Origin: JAYOEY01 sp038120295
GTDB lineage: Bacteria; Pseudomonadota; Alphaproteobacteria; MPNO01; UBA2964
Length of the DNA: 64,000 nucleotides
NCBI GenBank assembly: GCA_038120295.1
Contig: JAYOLL010000006.1
Coordinates: forward strand, 1 to 64,000
Direction: 5' to 3'
The notes beneath the pieces are model-generated. The model was not told the origin of the DNA. It ran no database searches and worked only from the letters and a program-made list of their open reading frames with translations. Shown here piece by piece: positions 1-6,450 of the stretch. A program made the position numbers and the translations under genes. Position 1 is the stretch's first letter. The number at the start of each line of letters is the position of its first letter.

Positions 1-292
1 CGCCAGTGGCCGAAACTCTAATCAGGAATGGCACAGAACTTGGGGGCTAGACACACCGCTTGATGCAATCGTTTGTCGCCCCCGCCCCTCCAACCCGACG
101 TCCCCAGCAGGGTCCAGACACTCCGATCAGTCCTGGCCATCCGACAGGCTGTCTCCAACGCCCCTTACGTACGAGAATCGATCCCGCAAATGTGGCAGGG
201 GTCGCACTTCCCGGACACACGCCCCTTGACGCAACGGCATTAATCGAAAAAATTCGTCCGCGCCTTTACGATTGCTTACCAGCCCTCCATAG
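1..292. other. 5' edge region without a recognisable gene
   Basis: I see no convincing gene here. A 78-codon frame (60-296) overlaps the next start as ATGA, but its product is rich in Pro/Arg, has no recognisable motif and lacks a ribosome-binding site, so I treat it as chance. The stretch probably holds the promoter and leader of the acyl-CoA ligase. No clear -35/-10 pair or hairpin stood out. Confidence 0.4.
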
Positions 293-1879
293 ATGAGCGA
301 TATGCAACACCAGTTTACCCAGCCTGAAATGGATGCCCCCTTCCGGTCGATCCGGAGCGTTCTGGACGATTACCGCAGTAAACATCCGGACAAGACAGCG
401 CTTTTCGATCTCGACGAAAATCGCAGCATCAGCTGGGGACAGCTTGCCGATTGGGCGAACAGGGTCGCCCGCAACCTCGCAGAGCGAGGGATCGGAAAAG
501 GCGACCGCGTCGGCGTTCTGTCCGACGAGGGCCTTGAAAAGATGATTATCTGGATGGGTATCTGGCGGCTCGGAGCCGTGATCTGTCCGCTAAATGTTGA
601 AATCAACGTCAATCACATCAATTCGCTGCTCAAGTCCATCGGACCGAAACTGACGCTCTGGCAGGAAGGTCTCGACGGGCCCAAGCTGACCGAAAATGTC
701 GGTGGCGACAGCATCCGCTTCGATAAATGGTCGGCCGACATGGCCGGCGACAAAAACGCCGATGAATTCTTTGCGGCGGTGGCGGCGACATCGGCGACGC
801 CCGAAGTCGATTCAGAAAACGGACCCGATGACCTGTCCTGCATCTTCTGCACGTCCGGCACGACGTCGCGCCCTAAATGCGTTGTGTACGACTATGAGGC
901 CTACTGGCTTAACGGACTGAATACAATAGATTTTCTCGGGCTGACGTCGGAAGACAGAACGCTCGAATACCGGTCGTTCGGCTGGAATTCCGCCCAGGTC
1001 CTTAGCCTCGGCCCGTGGATCATCACCGGTCTTTCGATGTTCATCGCCCGGCGTTTTTCACGGTCGCGCTTTTTCGACTGGATCCGCGAGCACGACATCA
1101 CTTTTTCGGCCGGCGTACCGACGGTGGTCAATATGCTGCTGAACGAGCCGGCGGGCATTACGGCGGAAGACATTCCGTCCCTCCGCCTGATGACCTGCTC
1201 TACCGCGCCCCTGTCGCCGGAACAGTGGAAGCGGTTTGAGGAAATGTACGGCGTGACGCTGCTGCAACTCTACGGCATGTCGGAAGCAGGCTGGATTTGC
1301 GGCAATCGTCATTATCGCCGCCGGATGGGTACGGTCGGCCCCCCCGCCAAGCATCAGGAATTCCTGATCGTCGACAATGACGGAAACGCGGTCCCCCAGG
1401 GCGAGGAAGGCGAGGTCTCGATCGGCGGCCCGCAGACCTGCACCGCCGTTATCTCGCCGGAAGGAGAGTGGGAGGATTTCGAGGATGTCCGCATCCGCAC
1501 CGGCGATCTCGCCATCATGGATGAGGACGGGTTCGTTCAGGTTACGGGCCGGACGAAGGACCTCATCATCCGCGGCGGCGTAAACATCGCGCCGCTGGAA
1601 ATCGACAACGTCATGCTGACGCATCCGAAACTGAGCCAAGCCGCCGCGATTGGCATTCCGGATGGGATCTACGGCGAGGAAGTCGTCGGTTACGTGGTGC
1701 CCAAACCGGGCATGAGCGTGGATGAAGCGGAAATTCTGAGCCATTGCTCGGAATCTCTCCCCGATTTCAAAGCGCCGAAGAAGGTCTACATCGTCGACGA
1801 TCTCCCGAAATCGGACCGGGGCAAGGTCCTGCGGGACAAGCTCAAGGACCTCTGGGCCTCGGAGAATCCCGCCGCCTGA
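293..1879 (+). CDS. AMP-dependent acyl-CoA synthetase/ligase (class I adenylate-forming)
   Basis: This 528-residue enzyme should activate a carboxylic acid with ATP to an acyl-adenylate and then to an acyl-CoA in the cytoplasm. The P-loop-like A3 motif (FCTSGTTSRPKCV) sits near residues 185-197, A5 (LYGMSEAGW) near 326, the TGD motif near 403, and the hinge A8 motif (GRTKDLIIRGG) near 419-429. The C-terminal catalytic lysine lies in SDRGKVLRDKL near residue 511. Length and motif order are those of a complete family member. The substrate cannot be told; medium-chain or aromatic acids are both possible. No strong Shine-Dalgarno precedes the ATG at 293, and an in-frame ATG at 302 is an alternative start. 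It is not obviously in an operon with its downstream neighbour. Confidence 0.9.
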   Translation: MSDMQHQFTQPEMDAPFRSIRSVLDDYRSKHPDKTALFDLDENRSISWGQLADWANRVARNLAERGIGKGDRVGVLSDEGLEKMIIWMGIWRLGAVICPLNVEINVNHINSLLKSIGPKLTLWQEGLDGPKLTENVGGDSIRFDKWSADMAGDKNADEFFAAVAATSATPEVDSENGPDDLSCIFCTSGTTSRPKCVVYDYEAYWLNGLNTIDFLGLTSEDRTLEYRSFGWNSAQVLSLGPWIITGLSMFIARRFSRSRFFDWIREHDITFSAGVPTVVNMLLNEPAGITAEDIPSLRLMTCSTAPLSPEQWKRFEEMYGVTLLQLYGMSEAGWICGNRHYRRRMGTVGPPAKHQEFLIVDNDGNAVPQGEEGEVSIGGPQTCTAVISPEGEWEDFEDVRIRTGDLAIMDEDGFVQVTGRTKDLIIRGGVNIAPLEIDNVMLTHPKLSQAAAIGIPDGIYGEEVVGYVVPKPGMSVDEAEILSHCSESLPDFKAPKKVYIVDDLPKSDRGKVLRDKLKDLWASENPAA

Positions 1880-1881
1880 AC

Positions 1882-1923
1882 AGGATACGTCTCGCGGGAT
1901 ACGTCTCACGGGATACATCTCAA
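1882..1923. repeat. three tandem copies of a 14-nt unit
   Basis: Immediately after the ligase stop codon a 14-base unit of the form GGATACGTCTCACG is repeated three times with one or two substitutions. Two weaker, shorter copies (GGATATTCCGGA and GGATACTCGGGG) follow. It does not form a hairpin with itself. It may be slipped-strand expansion in a 3' untranslated stretch; no function can be assigned. Confidence 0.7.
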
Positions 1924-2044
1924 GGATATTCCGGAAGGATACTCGGGGCACAGACCGAAGACAGCCCTGCACTAACGGGTTGTTGAATCCGACGCTGTAT
2001 GACGGTGGTCATTCCGTTGCCGTCTTCCTGTCAGGTCCTGTCAG

Positions 2045-2512
2045 ATGAGTATTCCGCAAACTTTTTCCCCTCCCTCCGGTGCCGGCGTGCTGGCCTCCCA
2101 TTTCATGCCATTGCCTGCGACTTTCAGCTTTGACTGCTCGGGCCGGCGGATAGATGCGGCAATCCGGTCGGACAGAGCCGGCGGCGCGGAGTTGGTCGTC
2201 AGGAGCTATCTCGGTTTCATGCCCTACAGCGCCGAATCCCGCGCGGCGCGCCAGCATGTTATGGCGCTCGTTCATGCAGCCTCGCGTATCCCGAACACCC
2301 AGATTACGCAGGACAGGAGCAACGCGCTCTATGCGCGGCGTCAGATGGCATTCTCCACCAGGCCGCCGCCTTCCTACGTCGTCGCCGGGGCAACGGCGAT
2401 CGTCGTCAGCCTGAAGCCGCTCTGGGAAGCCATGGAGCGTTGCGCCAGCGGGAAAGCGCCTCTACCGGTACCGCTCGCCTGCGCAGACGAGAGTTTGAAA
2501 CTCGCCGGTTGA
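2045..2512 (+). CDS. hypothetical protein, 155 aa
   Basis: I do not recognise this protein. It is 155 residues, with no signal peptide and no long hydrophobic segment except a short one near residues 113-122 (VVAGATAIVVSLKPL). It contains several cysteines (residues 36, 133, 147) and a basic central part. The start at 2045 follows CCTGTCAG, which is not a good ribosome-binding site. The frame is open over its full length and stops just before a convergent LysM gene. Codon use looks like that of the neighbours, which favours a real gene, but no motif confirms it. Confidence 0.5.
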   Translation: MSIPQTFSPPSGAGVLASHFMPLPATFSFDCSGRRIDAAIRSDRAGGAELVVRSYLGFMPYSAESRAARQHVMALVHAASRIPNTQITQDRSNALYARRQMAFSTRPPPSYVVAGATAIVVSLKPLWEAMERCASGKAPLPVPLACADESLKLAG

Positions 2513-2543
2513 GCGCAACGGCCCGGGTTTGTCGGGGTTCGCT

Positions 2544-3782
2544 CTAATTCGCCGGGGGAACGATGAATACCTGTCCGGGATAGATCAGATCGGGATCTCG
2601 GATACTTTTCCGGTTCGCCTCGTAGATGACCGTATAGCGAGTGCCTCGCCCGTAGACCCGACGTGCGATCCGCCACAGGCTGTTGCCCGGCTGGACCCTG
2701 ACCTCCCCCACGGCTGGCTGGGGTTCTTCGACCGCCGTACGCGCAAACTGCGTTTCAACGCGGGCGATGACGGCTCCCGTACGGTCGACCTGATCGATCC
2801 GCAATGCATACAGGCCGCGTTTCACCTGTATCGATGGAGAAACGCGCCAGCGACCGGCCCCGTCGACAGCGGACCGACCAATAAATCCGTTATCCAGATA
2901 GGCGTTCACATGGCTGTCGGGTTCCCCCCGACCGCTTATGACGAGACGACCGGATCCGTCGTAATCGATTGTATCGAGCACCAGCGATGAAGGCGCTTTC
3001 TCAGAATTCTTCGGGGAGGACGGCATCCCCACACCATATCGGTCTGATTCTCGCGACTGTCCCGATTGCCCCGGTTTCGCAATGACTTCAGAGCCGCCGA
3101 CTCCATCGCGAGGCACAAGGACCGCCAACGGACCGGATAGCTGCGAATCAGCGTCTCCCGCCAGTTTTCGCCCCGCTATGTCGCGTCCCTGTTCCGGCAC
3201 CGCGACAACCGCGCTCTGTGCGCTCTCAACCGTTCCGCCCTCGGTCGTTCTTGCTGAAAGAGACAGTTCGTGGCTGCCCGGGGGCAAGGGGCGGTCCGGA
3301 ATCAGCACCCATTCACCCCGCCCGTCGGCAATAGCCTTTCCGATGACCTCTCCTCCCAGCCGCACAGTGACCTCCGCGTCAGGCGCCGAACGGCCGGCGA
3401 TAACGACATCGCCATCGGGATTCACACGTACGACGTCGAAGCTCGGTGGAACAGCCGGAATCTCCGGCCGGATGGGAGAGTCTGAAGCGGGCCCCTGAAC
3501 ACCCGTTTTCCCGGACGTGGCCGCAGCGTCCCCCGGTTCCCCGTCCCCTGCATTCGCGTTGCCTCCGGATGGAGCCGGCGGGTTGAGGGCTTCACGGGAT
3601 GAAGGCCGGGGCTCAGCGTCACTGCGCCCGGTTGCGGCGTCTGTTTTTCCCGGGGAAGGTTTTTCCGCAACGGCCTGAACGGGCGTATCTACCGCCGGGC
3701 TGTCGCCATCCATGAAATTCAGTACGAGTGCAACAACCGCAATCAGGATACCCGCAACGGCCAGGTAGAGCGGTTTTGTCAC
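2544..3782 (-). CDS. membrane-anchored protein with Ig-like repeats and C-terminal LysM domain
   Basis: This 412-residue protein is probably anchored in the inner membrane by one N-terminal helix (residues 5-23) and exposed to the periplasm. After a Pro/Ala/Gly-rich linker (about 25-112) there are two bacterial Ig-like modules. The first is near 115-190 and contains VVIAGRSAPDAEVTVRLGG; the second is near 275-340. A LysM peptidoglycan-binding domain closes the protein (about 360-410: PGNSLWRIARRVYG ... PGQVFIVPP). This architecture is common in alphaproteobacteria and points to cell-wall attachment, but no enzymatic domain is present. It is a lone minus-strand gene, convergent with the hypothetical at 2045. 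Confidence 0.88.
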   Translation of the reverse strand: MTKPLYLAVAGILIAVVALVLNFMDGDSPAVDTPVQAVAEKPSPGKTDAATGRSDAEPRPSSREALNPPAPSGGNANAGDGEPGDAAATSGKTGVQGPASDSPIRPEIPAVPPSFDVVRVNPDGDVVIAGRSAPDAEVTVRLGGEVIGKAIADGRGEWVLIPDRPLPPGSHELSLSARTTEGGTVESAQSAVVAVPEQGRDIAGRKLAGDADSQLSGPLAVLVPRDGVGGSEVIAKPGQSGQSRESDRYGVGMPSSPKNSEKAPSSLVLDTIDYDGSGRLVISGRGEPDSHVNAYLDNGFIGRSAVDGAGRWRVSPSIQVKRGLYALRIDQVDRTGAVIARVETQFARTAVEEPQPAVGEVRVQPGNSLWRIARRVYGRGTRYTVIYEANRKSIRDPDLIYPGQVFIVPPAN

Positions 3783-3905
3783 CTTATGCCCCCAACAGGC
3801 TGTATTTCATCTCACTGTCACAGGAGCGTAGACCTCCCCACCGCCAAACTCAATCCGCGACCGCGAATCGTCATGCGGTGGAGGACGGCCGGGTGTCTGA
3901 AATAC

Positions 3906-4829
3906 TCAGTAAGGTTTAAGTGAACGGAAATAGACCGCAATCGCCCGGCGATCGGAACCGCTGAGCTGGTCCGTGCCCTTGTCGATAACATCGGCCATGA
4001 GAGAACCGGCATAATCGCCGTCCGGCAATTCACCGCTGTTCAGATATTCGACAAGCTGCTCAAGGCTCCATTTACCGATTCCCTTTTCGGGATGAGGCGT
4101 AATATTGGGAATTGCGAGCCCTTCCGGCCCCTCGCCTTTCGCCGTTCCGGCCATCCAGCGGTCTCGGTCGAGCCCGCCGAGCGCCGTTCTGGGTGTATGG
4201 CATTCCGCGCAATGAGCGACGGCGTTCGACAGATAGGCCCCGCGGTTCCATTCCGCCGATTTCGATGGATCGTTGCGGTAAGGCCCCTTATCGAAATAAA
4301 GCAGTTTCCAGAAAAACTGGGCGAACCGGAGATTATAGGGAAACCCGACGTCATGCGGCCGGTTTGGCTGCGAGACCGGCGGTTGCGAAAAAATATAGGC
4401 CTTGAGCGCTTTCAGGTCGCCATCCGTCATCATGGTGTAGGCGGTATAGGGAAAAACCGGGAAATAGTGACTGCCATCCGGCGCCTTGCCTTCACGCATG
4501 GCCCGGACGAAATCTTCGTCGCTCCAGCTGCCGATCCCATGCGTTCTGTCGGGAGAGATGTTCGGCGCGTAAAACGTGCCGAACGACGTTTTCAGGGCAT
4601 GACCGCCTACAAGCGGTTTTCCTTTCTTCTTCGTGTCGGTATGGCAGTTGCCGCACCCCCCCGCAGCAAAAAGCACCGCGCCACGGACGAGCTGGTCAGA
4701 TGCAGAGGCCGCGCTTCCCCATAACATTCCGAAGAACATTGCGAAGAAAATTACGCAACCGAATCCGGAGGCGGACAGCAAAAAGGGGGCGGCAAGCGCC
4801 GCCCCCGATTTCGACCCGATACGCCTCAT
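3906..4829 (-). CDS. diheme c-type cytochrome
   Basis: The 307-residue product has two covalent heme c motifs, CGNCH (about residues 59-63) and CAECH (about 208-212). Each sits in a class I cytochrome c fold with distal Met-type ligands likely. It resembles the membrane or periplasmic diheme cytochromes that feed electrons from dehydrogenases to a terminal oxidase. I chose the ATG at 4829 because AGGGTGAC precedes it at proper distance; a start at 4847 is also open. The N-terminus is a long hydrophobic export signal ending around SAASAS. An intrinsic-terminator-like hairpin overlaps codons 8-16. The gene follows the cytochrome c556 gene by about 24 bases, so the two are probably cotranscribed. 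Confidence 0.9.
   Translation of the reverse strand: MRRIGSKSGAALAAPFLLSASGFGCVIFFAMFFGMLWGSAASASDQLVRGAVLFAAGGCGNCHTDTKKKGKPLVGGHALKTSFGTFYAPNISPDRTHGIGSWSDEDFVRAMREGKAPDGSHYFPVFPYTAYTMMTDGDLKALKAYIFSQPPVSQPNRPHDVGFPYNLRFAQFFWKLLYFDKGPYRNDPSKSAEWNRGAYLSNAVAHCAECHTPRTALGGLDRDRWMAGTAKGEGPEGLAIPNITPHPEKGIGKWSLEQLVEYLNSGELPDGDYAGSLMADVIDKGTDQLSGSDRRAIAVYFRSLKPY
4780..4806 (-). terminator. terminator-like hairpin inside the 5' end of the diheme cytochrome gene
   Basis: On the minus strand a perfect 9-bp GC stem (GGGGGCGGC / GCCGCCCCC) with a 4-nt loop is followed at once by five T residues. That is the form of an intrinsic terminator. It lies about 50 nt downstream of the cytochrome c556 stop codon and inside the annotated reading frame of the next gene. 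It may reduce read-through between the two cytochrome genes, act as an attenuator, or be a by-product of the Ala/Gly/Pro codons in the signal peptide. Confidence 0.45.
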
Positions 4830-4853
4830 GGCGTCACCCTGAAACAAAACGAA

Positions 4854-5348
4854 TCAGGACGATTTCTTCTTCTTTGGCGCCCGGTATTTCTGGTGACACG
4901 TTCCGCAGGCGTTCTTTCCAAATGTTTTCATCACAGCGCTGATCTTGGCCTTGTCGCCCGTTGCCGCAGCAGCCTCGAGTTTCTTGGCCTCAGCCGCCAA
5001 CTTGTTTGCGGCAGCCTCAAATCCGGCCCAGTCGGACCAGATTTCCGCCTTGGCCCGCGTGCCTTCGCCGCCCGACCCTTTCGGGAATCGCGCCAGCATG
5101 CTCTTGGCCAGACCGGCCATCGCCTGCGCCCGGAACTCGACATCGCCGGGAGACCCAAGACGGGCCTCCTTCTTCGGGTCCTTATGACCTTTCAGGTATT
5201 TTTTGATCGACTTGTTGTGGCCGGAAAGCTCTTTCATCATGGCTTTCCTGATCTTTACGTCATCCGCCGATGCCGTATTGGGAACCAGCGCCAATCCAAA
5301 ACCGAGCCCTGCAAATGCAAGAACGAATGCCCTAAGTACTTTCCTCAT
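4854..5348 (-). CDS. cytochrome c556 / c'-type monoheme cytochrome
   Basis: The 164-residue precursor has an N-terminal signal peptide (RKVLRAFVLAFAGLGFGLA, cleavage near SASADD). A single heme c site, CGTCH, lies close to the C-terminus (about residues 151-155) and is followed by a Lys-rich tail. A heme site at the end of a four-helix bundle defines the class II cytochrome c (c'/c556) family, which carries electrons or binds gas ligands in the periplasm. The start at 5348 is supported by GGAGGAGG eight bases upstream; the longer frame to 5378 is not needed. It is the first gene of a probable two-gene unit with the diheme cytochrome downstream, and is divergent from the LOG gene. Confidence 0.9.
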   Translation of the reverse strand: MRKVLRAFVLAFAGLGFGLALVPNTASADDVKIRKAMMKELSGHNKSIKKYLKGHKDPKKEARLGSPGDVEFRAQAMAGLAKSMLARFPKGSGGEGTRAKAEIWSDWAGFEAAANKLAAEAKKLEAAAATGDKAKISAVMKTFGKNACGTCHQKYRAPKKKKSS

Positions 5349-5487
5349 AAAAACCTCCTCCGCAATAGTCGGCGACACATGAGCGGTCGCCTTTCATGTT
5401 ATTGCAAAGGATTCTCTACCTTTCAGGCGTCCCGTCAAGTACATATCGGGCCTGATCCTATCGGATGCATCAACCAACGAGCGACCT

Positions 5488-6078
5488 ATGTCGAAAACCG
5501 GTATTCAGTCCGTCTGCGTTTTCTGCGGCGCATCGCCGGGCAATGACCCCTGTTACGAACGGGAAGCGCGTGACCTTGGCGCCCTGCTGGCGGCGCAGAA
5601 CGTGTCGCTTGTCTTCGGCGGCGGGAACGCCGGAATTATGGGCGCCATTGCCAATACAGTCCTGGCGGGCGGAGGGGAGGTTATCGGTGTCATTCCCGAC
5701 TACCTGGTCGAGCGCGAGCACGCTCACAAGGAGGTTACACGCCTCGACGTCGTCGGCTCCATGCATGAGCGCAAGCGTCGCATGTTCGAGCTGTCCGACG
5801 GTTTCATTGCTCTTCCTGGCGGCGTCGGAACGCTTGAAGAGACCTTCGAAGTCATCACCTGGAAACAGCTCGGCATGCACGCCAAACCGATCATAGTCCT
5901 GAACACCAACGGATACTGGTCGAAGCTGAACGAGCTGGTCGCAGCAACCGTGGAATGCGAGTTCGCAGCACCGCCGACCCTCGATCTCTATACGATGGTG
6001 GATTCGCCGGAAGAGGCGCTGGCTGCGGTACGCGAGCAGGCCACGACGGCTGTTCCATCGGATTCCGGAAGGTTGTAA
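5488..6078 (+). CDS. LOG family protein (cytokinin riboside 5'-monophosphate phosphoribohydrolase type)
   Basis: This 196-residue Rossmann-fold protein carries the family signature PGGVGTLEETFE (about residues 110-121) and the upstream nucleotide loop GGGNAGIMG (about 44-52). LOG proteins cleave the N-glycosidic bond of nucleoside 5'-monophosphates. Many bacterial members are annotated as TIGR00730 or lysine decarboxylase-like, the latter an old misnomer. The size is typical. It begins a probable short unit with the small protein at 6091, 12 bases downstream. A second, larger LOG paralogue is present at 32623-33447. Confidence 0.9.
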   Translation: MSKTGIQSVCVFCGASPGNDPCYEREARDLGALLAAQNVSLVFGGGNAGIMGAIANTVLAGGGEVIGVIPDYLVEREHAHKEVTRLDVVGSMHERKRRMFELSDGFIALPGGVGTLEETFEVITWKQLGMHAKPIIVLNTNGYWSKLNELVAATVECEFAAPPTLDLYTMVDSPEEALAAVREQATTAVPSDSGRL

Positions 6079-6090
6079 GGCGTTTCGGCG

Positions 6091-6438
6091 ATGTCAGACG
6101 AACTTCTGATAGCCGTGATCGGCGGCCTGATAGGGTGATTGCTGGGCGTGCTGGGCGGCGGCGTCAGCGCATACTGGGGACCGCGATGGCTTGAACAGTG
6201 GCGCGAAGAACGTCACGAGCAACGCCACAATGGCCCTCGCAAGAAGCTATTGCTTAAACTTCTGCGCGACGACCGCTTCAAAGACGGCAGAAAGCTTTCG
6301 ACACTTTCCCGTGTCACCGGCACACCCCAGGAGGAATGCAGGCGACTGCTGATCGAAATCGAAGCCCGGGGAGTAACCCTTGAAGGAAATGTCGAAGGCT
6401 GGGTGCTGATCGAAAAGAAACCGCTGGACGAAATCTGA
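6091..6438 (+). CDS. small membrane-anchored, HTH-like protein with an in-frame TGA at codon 16
   Basis: The natural start appears to be ATG 6091, 12 bases after the LOG stop. The frame reads MSDELLIAVIGGLIG, then TGA (6136-6138), then continues in the same frame for 100 codons beginning LLGVLGGGVSAYWGP. Together the two parts make one continuous hydrophobic helix, so they belong to one protein. The C-terminal part (about residues 50-100) looks like a small winged-helix module. Possible explanations are a nonsense change (GGA to TGA, Gly), a sequencing error, initiation at the TTG at 6139, or UGA recoding. A weak 6-bp hairpin with an 11-nt loop lies at 6148-6170, but it is not distinctive in GC-rich DNA. 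Function unknown. Confidence 0.55.
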
Positions 6439-6450
6439 CAGGAACAGCGG

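Noticed and set aside
60..296. 78-codon frame before the acyl-CoA ligase with an ATGA overlap
   Set aside because: No ribosome-binding site, no motif, Pro/Arg-rich composition typical of chance frames in GC-rich DNA.
1058..1972. 304-codon frame opposite the acyl-CoA ligase
   Set aside because: Lies across a fully motif-bearing ligase; product is low-complexity Arg/Asp-rich with no motif.
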